Source of the DNA: Heterobilharzia americana
Taxonomy: Eukaryota; Platyhelminthes; Trematoda; Strigeidida; Schistosomatidae
Direction: 5' to 3'
DNA length: 64,000 bases
Assembly (NCBI GenBank): GCA_944470555.2
Contig: OX104134.1
Span: 71,976,678-72,040,677 of the forward strand
In this document: positions 11,501 to 26,100 of the stretch, in pieces
Layout: the number at the start of each line of letters is the position of its first letter
Position numbering within the stretch: position 1 is the stretch's first letter
Notes under the pieces: model-generated
What the model was told of the DNA's origin: nothing
The model's database searches: none
The model's input: only the letters and a program-made list of their open reading frames with translations
Made by a program: the position numbers and the translations under genes

Positions 11501-14500
11501 GAACATCCGACCATTTAATAGAGGGCGAGGATACTGCTCGGCTGTCAGCTATGCTTATCGGACTGCACTCGCAACGCCATTTTTGTCTATTCATGGTTTA
11601 CGGTGCTGACATATGTTCACGGACTGTGTTATGCTTTTATTTGAGGGAATTAGACAGTATGTCTCAAAATGTCTTATTGCTCATTTTCCTTTTCACTTGA
11701 TTTCCTTTCCTGAACATTCCATGTTTCTTCATTTCCAGAAATTTACGTGATGATGCAAAAACAAGCGGTGCGTCCAAGTGTCCGAATTTAGTGCCTTATT
11801 TTTTGAGAATAAGGTAATTGCATACTTTAGTTTTTAATTGTTTCGGTCAATAATTGAGTCAGGATACTTGGCAGAATCTGAGAGTTTTGCTTTAGACCTT
11901 GAATATAAGGTTGTTGTAACTTGTCAGTGGAATATCTCTGCACACTGTTAGAAAAGCGCAAATTCATTAACAGTTCCGAGACGTACTTACTCTTAAACTG
12001 TCCTGGTCATAATGCGAATGTGTTGTACTCAGTACAAGACAGGAGTTCTGAAGATCTTTGTGAATACCCTGCAACTGTCCAACAGTTAATACCCTACGTT
12101 AATGTCGATGAATCTAGCACCGTGACCACATTTTATTTTTTTAATTGTGGCAAATTTCGTTTCATCACTGTGATATGTTTTATCTGTTAATCGTTTCTTC
12201 TACGTTTGTATGTATTTTTAAAGAATGCTAAATCTAATCCCACTGTAACTCAAGTTTTGTTACAGTCTGTTTTAGAGGTGAATTCTAGTGTGTGCGATTG
12301 AGGGTATTTAAAATTCTTTCCAGTCTACGTGTTTGTTTTCCGCTCTCTGGTTGATTGTATTATTCGTGTTATTATTCTTCACACAAGAAATGTAGACGCA
12401 AATACAAGTGTATCTTATCAATTCTGTTAGCTTTTTATATTTATGACGCCACCAGGATCGTTTTGAAAACAATTTTAGACTGGTTTATGTCTCATAGAAA
12501 CAGGTGAAATCAACATAGAACCTCACACAAAAGTGCATCGGTGGAAGTTGCCACCCATCACAGCAATATGCAAAGAACAAGTGGATAGAAAAAAATCGAT
12601 ATCAAAGTAGGTAAGGGTGCGGATAATTTGAGAATGTGGTTAGTGAAAATATTTAAGCTTCATATGATACCAGAGAGTGAATATATGTATGCCATTGTAA
12701 CCGATTTTCAGCCGTGTTGCTAAGACTCTCTAACCACCGATTCGTATTATCTTGAGGATCCCGATTAAGTGGTTTACACCTCGACACATGACTGAAATGA
12801 AGATTGGTGGTGGTGGTGGTCTAGCCACTGTTATCCTTCCTCTAATCTAATGTTACTTTGGCTGACATTGTACGTTGAGATAGAGAGTGGTTCGATATGT
12901 GTAACACATGTCAGAGTCATTTCATTTGTTGAGGTTCGATAGAAGCTTCGGCTGAAGTGACTGCGCATATATTATCCATACCGAGGTCATTGGTTACGCT
13001 AGTATATCATGTTATTGAGATTGAGTACAATGAGGAAATCCTTAATTTTGTTAAGACAAAACATGAAGCTATCTCAAAAAACCAGTGATTTCCGGCATAA
13101 ACTATGTATGACATCTAGGGTATCTTGACTATGGTCTCAGAAACAATAGCATTTGGGATAGACATGACAATTGATCAGATTGATGTATTGACTAAATATC
13201 GTGATGTATGTATTGGGTTCTTTCCGTAACCACATTTATTAATCTGAGATAATGGAGAATATTTGTAGCTCAAGAGGATGATTTTGATATTGTTGGGACG
13301 CAATTTATCAATCAACCAAAGAACAAGGAAGGCAAAGTTCACGTCAGCAGGACAGCTGGTCGAAATGCATGTGGAGACTGGCTAGATGTCAACAGAAGCA
13401 ACTATTCACGCTCAAAGTCATCAAAACAAGCTACTAAGCCACTTATAGAATAAACCTCATTACTAAATTCTTTCTGAAATTTATTATGATAATGTTGCCT
13501 AGAATGATAAGGAAAACTTCACAAGCAAACCGACCAGCCCAAAGAACACGACACTACTTAAATTTATCTCTCAATTTTTGTCCTCTGGTTTTTCTAGCTC
13601 CTTCATCACTACTGGTTTGTTGGTTTCACTTAATAATTATAATCGTAATATATGTATTTAGATTTATTAAGTAAGATTCTAAACGTGATATGAAAGCTGC
13701 AGACAGAGTTGTGCATAATTTTGTCATGATTTCGTTTTGTAGAATGAAGGCAAGGATGAATGTGACAAACAAATTCTCACTCCCCTCTAAATTTTGCAAT
13801 TTAGACTAGCTACTGGCACCTGGCACTGGTTGTAGTTCTTTACCTGAAGACTATGGTTTGTAACTATGTCTGTGTGTTGTGATGTTTCTTTGTTACGTCA
13901 CCTTATTAAGAGTCTATACTCCAGCACACTTGGCTGTCCTGGAAGTTATAATGAAGTGTTTACATCCAGTGGTGTCCATCAGAAATACTCTTCGTCCAAC
14001 CTTACAGGAGTTGGTGTAATCACACGAGATTCCTAAACTGAAGTCATATTTTTGTTAGGCAGAAATTCGAACAACATGTATCCTTTCGGTGACTAAGTGG
14101 CAATCGGAAGATGTTTGAAATAGACTTCTCAATTCCTCAGTGCAAACTTCTGCTTTAGGACTGCTCTGCATTTACTCCCATCTGACAATAGGTAATGAAC
14201 TGATAAAATGTTTCGGTCACTTCACTTACCTGTGGCGTTGCGTCAACCCTTGCGAACCAGTGGTTGACGAAATCTTGGCACAAATGCAAAAAGGTTGGTT
14301 AACTTGTAGTAACCTTTACCACTTACTGTGCCCGTAAGGAATCTGAGCTCGTAATGAGTGCTACCTTTATATCTGAATATATATAAAGGGTCGAGTGGAC
14401 TGCATAACAGCTTGCCATATCCTGAAATATAAGTATGAAAGATGAAGGTGGAGGATGTGTGAAGACTTAAAGTATTTGATCCCGTTGTCTTCGTAGCTCC

Positions 14501-17500
14501 TGTGTTGTTGAACCACTTTTTAATCAGTATAGAAGTTCGACGCAGGATCATTAACAAAGCGTATGTCACCCTTTGAGATTGTAAGTCTTCATCAATCAAC
14601 GTGGTCGAGCCATATTTTACGCATGCTAAATCATCACATACTTAAACAATGTTTGTTATTTCTAGTGTAGGATTGGGTTAGATGAATGTTAGGGGTAACC
14701 AGACTGAGTTACGTCACTGATTCATCGTACTTTGACTTTTGATCTGAGTTGTTTGTCGAACTATCACCTTTCTAATTAAAGTTAGTGTGGCAGTTGAAAT
14801 TACTGGTTGGTCACTCAGTGATATGGCTCAAATCCGTTCACGGGGGTGCAACTGCATTCGTGTTTTATTTTCTACTGATACGGGTTGTCTTTATTAATGG
14901 TTTTCGACAACCTCTCTTACTGCAACCTTCATTTATTTCCCACTCCTCTTGTCACCTTCTACTTTGTATGATGATTTGAAGTTAGGGGACTGAGGTCATT
15001 CCTCTGTAACTATGTGTGTTTATTTCTTTTTTCTGACAGTGGTAGTTGAATAGTGAATGTAGATGGTAAGCTGAAGTTGTATGATGCAGTCATTCAAGTA
15101 GGCGTTAAGATGGAAAAAACAAACTGAACTGGTAGTGATTCTGCTGTGGTTTACTTCTGTTTTCCTTTGGATTGATTGTTGAAACTTCCTTCAAAGTGTT
15201 TAAGTATCTCTTTTTCTAACAGTATGTGATATATCTTCTTGCTCAATCGCATTCGAAATAAGTAATAGACCAGTAAGATTGTACAAGTGTAAAATAAACG
15301 GATGTACTGACAACTGACTGAAAAATCAACTTAGAACCTCACACACAGGTGCATCGGCTCAAGTCGCCACACTTCACTGTAGTACATGAAGAATAAGTGA
15401 ATAGAAGAAGAGTTATATCAAAGTAGACAAAGTTGTGGAGAGAAATAAGAATCTGAAGAAGGTGTCTAGGAGTGAATATATCTGCGCCACTGTGACCAAT
15501 TTTCAGCCATCTCACCAAGAGTTCTTAACTGCTGATTCATCTCGGAGACCCTAACCAAAACGTCAGAATCCCTGCACATGACTACTACCAGCAGTGAGAG
15601 ACTTCCTTGACTGGTATCAAGTCTCGGTCTGGCCACCCTGAATCCTCTTCCAAACTAATCCAACTTCCCTTGACATGACACGTCGAGGTAGGCATTGGCT
15701 CGCCATGCAGTCCAGTCTACTAAGATTCACAACCTTATCAACCGACTTGCTTGTTTACCCCCTTCTCCTGACCTCAACATTGTTTGCACGGTGATCCCAA
15801 CAAATGTGACCAATGCTACGAAGATATCTGTGGTCGAAACGGTGTAGGCGCTTCATGTCTTCTACTTTCAACGGCCATGTTTCACAGCCGTATGCCAGGA
15901 AAGGGATTAACATCTAATTTTCAAGATTTGATAGAAGATTTAGTTTGAATGAATTTGCACCATACTAGTTGATTTGGAACCCTATTACCCATGTTCTCAC
16001 ACCACTGGTTGCTAATATTTAGTGGATTGTACTTGTGCAGTTAACAATCATCTATCTTGACACCAAGTTGAACGTTCTATAGATTCGACTAATCACTTGT
16101 AATTTTGCGAAAAGCATAAACCTACCCTCAAAGACCAAGTTACTAATTTATTCAAAGTAGGTTTCACTTTCAGTGATCCAACTGAAAAAAAAATAATTAT
16201 TTTGATTTCATTTTAATTTCTGTGGTGTAGAAGTGCGCATTTTTAGTGTGCAAACATGAAATCTAAAACATGTTTGTACTTTTTCTGGTTGTAATTTCTT
16301 GCGCAGCCTAAGTAACTAGTAATCGATTTCTCTGTGCTGATCATATTAGTTGATTAGCTTTAAGAAAAAGGAAGAAACCAAGCTATCAGAGCCTTATACT
16401 TCACTCTGTTGGACTATTGTTTAGCTTAGTAATGTAATTTGTTTTAAAATTTCTATTAGGATCATCTTGACGTTGTTAGCTCTTAGTACAGATTGATGTG
16501 CATAAAACGTGTTACAATATATTACGGAACATATCAGAGAAATCAATATTGTACTTACTTTAGAGTGCGAAATCCATGTCGCGAGAATATATATGTTTTA
16601 CTTTCCTTCCAACCCGTTGACCACTGTTGGTTTTAGCCAGTTGATCATATTTTACGTGATGGAGGAAGGTCAGTTATTGTCGTTATGGCCTAGTTTTGGC
16701 TAAAATAGTTAAGACGTGTTGTACATATACGAGAATTATATCTTTAAAAGCATTTATTCATTTACAGTACTTGAAGCTAACTAACTAGTTTACCCTTGCA
16801 TAAGTTTAGGTATAAAAAAAAGATCAGTCTTTTCATTGTCATTTTATACAGTTTACTCATCATTTTACAATGAACTGTTACTTTCTTGACTTCAATTCAT
16901 GCTCGCTGATTTTTGTTGTTTCACGCTGGCACTTATCCACTCCAATAAATGTTCTAATACTTGTTACATTGTTTTTGTTTCTGTGTAAGCACTTTTTTAT
17001 ATAAAAGCATAGATATTAATTACATTTATACGCCTTAGTACAGTTAGGAAAATGTACACACTGAAGATGGAATTATATATAAAGTCCTTCTATTAAATCG
17101 CTTCAAGTTTTAGAAAATTAAGTGGACTGTTGTTTTTTAGGTTAATTTGAATGTTCATTGTTATGAACAGGAAAGTCTCATGTCTATCTACTTTGTATAC
17201 GACTACATAAGGTCAGAAACCAAGATATTGTGATATACGTTTTGATGTCGTTGTGTTCTCCAAACTGGATGGTTTAGTCGTGAAGCTTACATTGTCATTC
17301 TAGATAATATCAGCATAAACTTCCGAAAGAAGTAACCTAGAGGGTTTTCTCCACAACTTGCCCAGTACCTTGTTCTGATGGCCTTGTGTACGATTGGTTG
17401 TTTCTGCAAACCCTTATCATTATCTCCACTAGTTGTCCAGCTGACGTGAAGTTTGGCCTTCTTGTTGTTTCTGATTGATTGATAGATTGGATCAATGCCA

Positions 17501-20500
17501 CATTGTCTCTTGATTGCTGACTGATCTGAATACCAAGCTTTTAAAAATTACCTGGTATTCTTTCTATTTCTTCTATCCAGTATTTCCACATTTTCACAGT
17601 TAAATTCATGTACACAGTTGTCCATATGCATTGATTGATATGAGCGAAGATACATCACGTTATATTGTGCAGAAAGATTGAAAAAGTCTTCTTGAGAAAC
17701 CGTAAACCCCTGAAACGTTTTACAATCAATCGTGCTGCACTGAGGTTTTGTGATGGAGCAAGTGAAGGTTATATATGTGTGTATCAGGTTATATTAAGTA
17801 GTCACTACAAAGGTATAACAAGTGGCGATGTGTTGACGCTTCACTGCTCGTTGATGTCCATGTAGACGGATGCGAAAGGGGCGACCACTCTATTTTATGT
17901 AGTGTTTCTCGCAGTTTCTGCAGTTTATTTTCTAGCTATTGTAGGGCTATTGTATCTTTTGGTCCTCATTACAGAGAGTGAAGAGATTTTGTGTGCTTAT
18001 GAGCTACTACCATTCGAATAGGTTTCAATAATCTAGCCGTGATCTTGGAGACGTTCTTCATGCAGGATAAGGCAATCCGTTTGTTAGTTTCTGAGACTAA
18101 CTTCTTGGTTGACGACGAATTATGCAAAAAACTTTTGATGGAGCTATGTGGATGGTCATTTATCTGGAAAACAGATATTAAGTAGTTTTCTTTTCTCCCC
18201 AAGGTTGATGCACTACAGTGTCTTTGCTGCTTTGGATAATGTTTTTATGCAGCTGATTTTGTATGCTGTTGGGTTGTTCCTATTGTGGTTGAAGATTCGT
18301 TCTGTAAGAGTTAGTTTTCTGCATACTTGAGTTTCCAATCTTCCCGAATCCGTTCTGGTGATCGGAAAATCCAATAATGCAAGTTTGTTTTTTTTGGTTC
18401 CTCTTGAGTTGTGAATTTGATGTCTTCGAAGATGTTGATTATTTTGTGAGCGTTTTTCAAGTCGTTTTTAACGATGACAAACATATCACCTACATACGGA
18501 CTCAAAGTTTTGGTTTGATCAACGGCAATGCCAAAATTTCCAATCTTTTCATTGCTGCTCCTGCAAGTAGCCCTGATATAGACGATTCTGTTGTTACTCC
18601 TTTCATCTGTTTGTAGAGTTTATCGTTGAATCGAAAATGTGTTATGAGAGGTAAATCAATTGATTCCACCAAAATTGAACATTGAAGTTGTGTGTGTTCC
18701 GACGGGTGTGTATCGTTGACTCATTGTATATTAAGCCAGTTTCAGTTCGTTTGAGGTGTATAGAACTGTAACGTTAAAAGACACCATCAGTCAGTCGTTA
18801 TTAACATGAAAATGCCTGATCTTTTCCAAAAATTGTCGAAGAGTTGATAGAGTGGTCACATGTTTCTACGGGATATATCCATCTACATGAAAATCAACTA
18901 GCAGTGAAGCGTCGTGATGTATCTTCGCTCATATCAATCAATGCATATGGACAACTGTGTACATGAATTTAACTGTGAAAATGTGGAAATACTGGATAGA
19001 AGAAATAGAAAGAATACCAGGTAATTTTTAAAAGCTTGGTATTCAGATCAGTCAGCAATCAAGAGACAATGTGGCATTGATCCAATCTATCAATCAATCA
19101 GAAACAACAAGAAGGCCAAACTTCACGTCAGCTGGACAACTAGTGGAGATAATGATAAGGGTTTGCAGAAACAACCAATCGTACACAAGGCCATCAGAAC
19201 AAGGTACTGGGCAAGTTGTGGAGAAAACCCTCTAGGTTACTTCTTTCGGAAGTTTATGCTGATATTATCTAGAATGACAATGTAAGCTTCACGACTAAAC
19301 CATCCAGTTTGGAGAACACAACGACATCAAAATTATTCTCCGGAGTTACAAATATTCTCCATCATCTTAAAACTGATCTACTTGCAAATAAATTACCCAA
19401 AAAAACTACTTTCCTAATGCTCGTTGAACATACAGTTCACGGTGAAGAAGCACCTTTATGTACAGAAAGATGGCCAGATAATTTACTTCTACTTGTTTAT
19501 TTTGTTGTGTTTTGAAAATGGTTGAATATACTCACTAATTAATCCAGTTCGCTTTGACAAAAGATACGTCAGTGATATTTCTATCATTTATCATGAAAAA
19601 TTCTACTTGAGCAGTCTTCTCAGTACGATTCACGCTACTCGTACGTCTGTTGAATTTATCCTAGAACGTGAATCAAGCTTGATATTTCCATTCCTGGATG
19701 TGTCACAAGCGAAGAGATCGAATAATCTGTTCAGAGATCAATGTACAGAAAACCAAAATGTGCAGGATAACTTAATAACTTCCAAAGGTACATCTTACTC
19801 ATCAGCAAACGGAACTTTGCTTGTACATTTTTTGTTGTTGAAGAAATGAGGAGACAAATGCAAGTTGTCAGTCGTTAAAACAAGCAATTTCTAAATGAAT
19901 CTATAAATCATGGGTGATGTGATTGCGGAAACCCTCAAAAGTTGCCACTCACTTTCTGAGGTAAACATTCTTCTGAGATAACCTAAGAATCAAGTTCTTT
20001 AGCTGACAGTGTTATTGATAGAATAGCGTCTTTCACCATCTCACTGTTTATGTATCGGTGTTATAATCCCTGTTTACAGCAATGTACATTTGCCGTACAC
20101 AGCGTGAAGTCGACGAACATACTTTTGAACGTCGTTCAGCTTGGCTATCCAGAAGAAGCGGTAGGAATATCAGCAGCTCTATTTCCAAATACCTGGTCGT
20201 CTCTAGATGTTGAGTCTTTCATATCAGTTCATTCCTTATCTGCGATTCCACGGAATTTCACCTGTGTCACTGATAGCCAATCGCAATTCATAACTTTTAA
20301 CCTGATTGTGGTGTTCAGTGTTATCGCGTCAACTCTTCAGCTTTACGATAGTCATAGTTGTAATTTCTTTTTTACAAAGTTTTCCTACCTTTAGTGATAT
20401 TTTTCGACTGTAGTGTTGATTTTTGTCGTTCGTTGTTTTAGTTTTTCTACATCGGCTAAATCATTTTTACACTTGTCATGAAATAACTATTTCCAGTTTT

Positions 20501-22100
20501 GTTTTACACATTTTACTTCCCCTTCCAAACTCTTTTTGTTGCATGACAATACACTACAATTATCCGGTGTGAGATATGGTTCAATGGTTTCTAGCACTTG
20601 ACTTTCGATCATCTGGTCCTGAGTTCAGAACCCACTTACTTTCTTCGGCTTAAGCAGCTAGATGGTATCATAAGCCCTCACACAATAAGTGAGGCTTGTT
20701 GTTCAGTGGTTTAGGGAGATGGCTGCCAACTATTAGGTCGTGGGTTTGAGCCCCGCTCCACCTGTCGAGGTTTGGGAAACCAGGTGTTAGCACTAGCCCT
20801 CATACAGTAAGTATGACTCATTTCCTGCCGCATAAATATGCAAAAGAAAGCTGAGTGTGACTAGTGTTATGTCAAGTTGTGTTGCATTGTTAGGCTACAG
20901 GTCTACTTTATTTCTAAATACACTTGTGCAGCTTTTGAAACTAAGATTATTGATGTGTAAATGTTTTAATAACAGTAACTAGCTTTACTGTTTTCTCATT
21001 GGTAACTGTATCTGTTTTGAGTTGCAGTCTTCATTCTATTCTGAACTATTGTTAAGTCTACAAAATTATTGTACTAATAGTAGTAATTAACATCCCTGTT
21101 ATTATGTTTGTCAGAGGTCATTTTAAAATATGTGTATCTGAACATGTGGTTAGATTGAGAAGATTCATTAATTGATTTCCTGTTGTGTACAGCGTTGTTT
21201 TCGATTTGTAATGTGTGCAGAGGTCTTAAAGAAAATAAGTGTGACCAGTGTATGATCCACTGTTATTGCTTTTCTTAGTGAGGACTAGTGGTGACTGACC
21301 TCAGCCAGATAATAACAAGTTCAATGTCAAGTATCACCTGCTTTGGAAAGGGTAGGACCTGTAGTCCACTAGTCCAATGGATATTAATCCGGCATTGGAA
21401 GTTACGACTACTAAGTTCAATTTACACTGAGGATACTGAAACTCATCGAGATGCAGGTAGCTCAACATAATGAGCCGCCAACATTAAGGATCTGGCTTGT
21501 TGGATTCCACTACTAGTCGTCACAAAAAGCATATCGTAATGATTGGTGTTCCTGTAGTTTTGAGATTTATGTTTGGACGTCTTACTTCCTGGCTAGGTGA
21601 CTTCATCACCACTTTGTGAAGTGAATACCAATGAAGCTATCTAGCCTGCTGATAAAAAGTCCGAAGGGGAACCTCAAAAGTGTTGGAACACCAAACAGTT
21701 TTCATCCCCATTCTGCGCTACAAATATTTTCTAATATTCTGTATCAGAATCTAGTTCATGGAATCAACCTATTTTTAGAAGCAGCTCATGTATTGTAAGG
21801 ATAGATTACTTTTACTCAGTTAATTGATAATATGAAATTACGAACTGTCATAATTTTTGCTTCATTTCTGTTTCATTACATGTAATTTGTCTAATGCGCA
21901 GTTCTCCGGAGTTTGCAAGACGAGCAGGTCTTGATGCTGTTGCTTATATCTTGGTGATGCGTTTTCGCGTATTTCAGCTGTTTGCACTTACGCCTATATT
22001 TGTGCTGTGCTCTCCTTTATTCTTTATGGCTCAGGAGTCAGGTAAATTAATACGCTTTTAGTGTACATAAAGAGTACGTTGCTAACGGTATATATATATA

Positions 22101-22143
<43 letters not shown>

Positions 22144-23094
22144 TTTACAGTATTAAAATTTTTCTAAGATCATACATATTTACTGACAATTCAATCTTGT
22201 CTTTGTCCTAGTGTTGAGTTACATCACTGAAACAAAATAGTGGCGCATCTTGTTATCAACATGAACTTCCAAGATACTGGGTTCGATAACGCTTTTTAGC
22301 TGTAAGATTATATCACTGGACAAATTGCCGAACTATTTTTGGTGGGGTAGGCTTGAACGGTAACCCCTGGTTTCGAACTGAACATTAGACCAGTGAGTTC
22401 TGGCTTCATGATGTCAATTCTGGTGGAAGTTTACAGTGCTTTCATTCCCGACCACTGATCCCAGCGTGGTTTGCCCAAACATGACCTGGTACTTTGACAA
22501 ACTTTAGTCATTGATACTTGATTTTAAAAAGTGATACTCGTTCTCCAATATCTGCGATAGAATTCTTACAGTCTTAACATATGTATGTCTCTTGGATACT
22601 TCAAAAAATAAAATTGATGCATTTATCAAGTTCCGCTTTGCCTAAATCTTTGGAAGGATTTTCAATTGCATCAAGCCATCCAGCCTTTGAATTTTGAAAT
22701 GAAATTATCTCTAATATTTTCTAAAACAATGATTCTAATGTTACTCTTTCTTAGCCATCGAAACGAAATCCGTCAATAGAAGTATTCACTTAACCTGTGT
22801 AGGAAAATTAAAATTTCACAGAAATGATGCTAGTCAAAGTGCCCTCAGTTCTTAGGTGTCTAAATGGTCATTCGCTCAAATCTGCTTTCATGTCTTTTCA
22901 TTCTGTATTCGAACCAATTCGCAGGAAAAGTTAACACATATCTCTATCGCCATTTCATAAAACACCATATACTGATTTACATTTGTAGATGTTGTGAACA
23001 GAGTACAACCTTAATTTTTGCTTGGTTCCTGAAAAAACAGGAAAAAAAGCGATAAGCCGGTAGGACGTAGATTGTCAAGTCAAAACTGTACTTA

Positions 23095-23166
<72 letters not shown>

Positions 23167-26100
23167 AATGGAAATTTGAACCACAGCCGGATTCGAACCA
23201 TCGACCACCGGGTTTCCGGTTTGATGCTCCATCTACTGAGCTACGAGGTCCGACTGCTGACCAGATTTTTATTTCACTTCAATCACCAGGGATGTTTCCC
23301 GACTACCCTATGAATTCGTGACGCGTTACTATCGCTTGATCGTATTCCCACTGGCTGCCTAGTCAACACTTCTCATTTCAATCCCAATCTAACTGAATAA
23401 GAGAGGGCGAGCATCGTATTGATTATCATTTTAACTATCTGAGATAACCATATATACATACCCTACCAAAAAGCCATTTCTTATTATTCGGTCTTATAAA
23501 TTAATCTGGTACGTACACTTATAATCCTACGGTTTTGACGAAAATCCGGCCTGCGATGATTATTTGTGTATGTTTTCAAGAGATTTTTTTACTTTTTGAA
23601 GGATCTAGATGGTAATACTTCATACCATTACAGACAGACAAACAAACAAAATCGAAATAGAACCCCGTACAAAAGTGCATCGGTGGAAGTTGTCACCCAT
23701 CACAGCAATATGCAAAGAACAAGTGGATAGAAAAAAATCGATATCAAAGTAGGTAAGGGTGCGGATAATTTGAGAATGTGGTTAGTGAAAATATTCAAGC
23801 TTCATATGATACCAGAGAGTGAATATATGTATGCCATTGTAACCGATTTTCAGCCGTGTTGCTAAGACTCTCTAACCACCGATTCGTATTATCTTGAGGA
23901 TCCCGATTAAGTGGTTTACACCTCGACACATGACTGAAATGAAGATTGGTGGTGGTGGTGGTCTAGCCACTGTTATCCTTCCTCTAATCTAATGTTACTC
24001 TGGCTGACATTGTACGTTGAGATAGAGAGTGATTCGATAGCAGCATCGTCTGACGTGCCTGCGTTGGTCAAAACCCCTTGTCTAACCTGGAGACTGAACA
24101 CACGGTGATTTGGCCATGCAGTGAGCTGTGTTCCGAAGACATCTGTGATCAGTCACCTGCAATCTTGTGACACCTTTCTACGGTCATGTCTTCACAGACG
24201 TAGGAAAGGACAACGCTAACTTCTGTGCTGTTCACTCGTCCTTCACTAAGTTGTCCGATATCTTTCAAGCGCCAGTGGTGGTGCACGTACGGGTTTCAAA
24301 CGAGCCTTCTGTATCCGAGCTTATTTTCTGTTTGCAACCACTCTGTACGTGTTGATACAAGTCCTCAGGTAAGTGAAGTGGTTGACACAATCCGTCACTT
24401 CACTCCTTAACTTTAAGCCAACAGCTAGTGTAAATTAATCCTGAAGTATCCAACAAGGCGTATGCGAAAAGCATACCAAATATACTCAGATTTTTTCTCA
24501 AGGCGTTCATGAAGGATCATGGAACTCAGTGGCTTGAGACGATATCAGAAATGGTCCAGAAATAAAGCTAGGGATGACAATAATGCAGCTTCCGTATTTC
24601 TCCTATTACTGTACAGGGAGTGGAAAGTAGCAAATACTTCTTCGAATGTATTCTTGAACCTGCTTCTTTATAAACCCACTTCTGTTTTTGTTTTCATCTC
24701 CTCTTCTTTTTCGTATATCTTCATAATGTTGCCTAACTATTATTTTGTACGGCACATCTTTTGGTCAAAGTCAAAATTCTCTCAGAAATTTAGTGTACAT
24801 TCGTGAAGTAGACAATGAGCCACATCTGTTGTTTGAAGGTTGACGATACTACCTGACTGCCCAAACCTCGCCTGGTAGAGTTGGGTTTAAACCCATGACC
24901 TTTCGGTTGAAAATCAAATGGCTAGAACAGTGAGTTACACCTCTACATCTCTTGGTACCATGTTTATCTTCTGATAATAGTAGTGGCATTCATGCTAATA
25001 TAATAGTTTTCGCTTAATTTATGTATGTATGGTTACAGACATACTTAACCATTGATTTGTATTCCTGTTGTATTTTGTTCCTTATGGAAACTGTATTGTT
25101 AAGAAAATACATTCAGACGTCTATCAATAGCTAATCTTGGATTGACAGATACGTAAGTAGTCTGTGTTAATAATATTTTCAATCTGTTAACACTTTTTAA
25201 ACCCCCTATACAAGTGGTTTTCTGAACTACATAGTGAGTCTTATCTGAAGTGTATAAAAAATTATCACACGCGCGCACTCTAATCCCAAATAAGGAATTG
25301 CATTTTGCGTAGCTTGCTTGTTATTTTAATATTGTGAGATTATGGGGTTCCGAAAATCGGTGTCGAAATGTTCTCAGTTATTGATTTGATCAATGGTGAT
25401 GCTTTGCACTTGACACAACAATATTGGAATGAAGTAGGTGGCTGTGTCAGTGCATCCTCATAAAGAGCCACTGTTGTGGTAAGTGTCGGTTGATTGATTT
25501 TGGTGATTTACCATGAGAAACTGCTCACTATTAATTACACAGTGCTTATTGATCAGCTATTTCAATAAAAATTCATTTGTTTTAAACTCATATCTAAATC
25601 CGGGTGGTCGCTGGTTCGAATCCGGTCGCAGTCCAAATTTTCATTTCACCTTCAATCATAACCCAGTATAAATACTAGTCTGCCAAACCACGGCCATCTC
25701 TGATAGTCAAATGATAATCGTATCTAAATGTTTGCCTTTTTTTAATCATCTGTGTGTCTGTGTATTAAAACACCTTTCTGTTACTTTAGGCGATTCAAAA
25801 GTTAGAGTGACAACAGTTCTTGGAAACGGGTTCATCCCATACTGGTTCAACCGTGTTTAATTCATGAGATTATTTTCAGTCTCTAGGAATTTACGAAGTT
25901 GTCGGAAAATCATCATTGATTTAACTGTAAATTTTCCTATGGATATATTGTAGTCATTCTTCAGAACGGCTACTCGCTCAGTTGTTGAGTAAACGCTAGT
26001 TTTATTTGAACAACTGTCAAGTTTTGAGGAAAGTAGTGTATTAAATTTACGCTAGAAAAGTATTTGTTTCTGGTTATATAAAAAAGCTAAGGATCGGTGC

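Larger units (their letters stand above)
8153..11738 (+). other. Intron 2 of TMEM63-like gene
   Basis: 3586 nt. It holds the Sm-alpha-like SINE (8578-8900) and a decayed CR1 copy (about 9420-11700). I see nothing specific in 8153-8577 or 8901-9419. Confidence 0.75.
11814..21901 (+). other. Intron 3 of TMEM63-like gene
   Basis: 10.1 kb. Contents: CR1 tail (-) 12508-12965, Penelope-like tail (+) 13270-13570, CR1 fragment (+) 13910-15060, CR1 tail (-) 15320-15905, Penelope cluster 17240-19850, SINEs 20570-20880. I see nothing clear in 11814-12507, 15906-17239, 19851-20569 or 20881-21901. A repeat-like tract at 21280-21540 remains unidentified. Confidence 0.7.

Noticed and set aside
20050..20394. 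114-codon open frame on the plus strand
   Set aside because: No domain recognised, no convincing splice or initiation context; may be decayed repeat sequence.
21640..21680. CTGATAAAAAGTCCGAAGGGGAAC as another hammerhead
   Set aside because: The CUGANGA box is broken (G8 and A9 not in place) and stem II does not pair properly.
22977..23201. Tyr-Ile repeat protein
   Set aside because: Translation of an (AT)n microsatellite; the same applies to 51485-51691.
23205..23275. Possible tRNA gene on the minus strand
   Set aside because: A and B boxes are good, but the acceptor stem does not pair and the anticodon loop is wrong; it is a SINE head.
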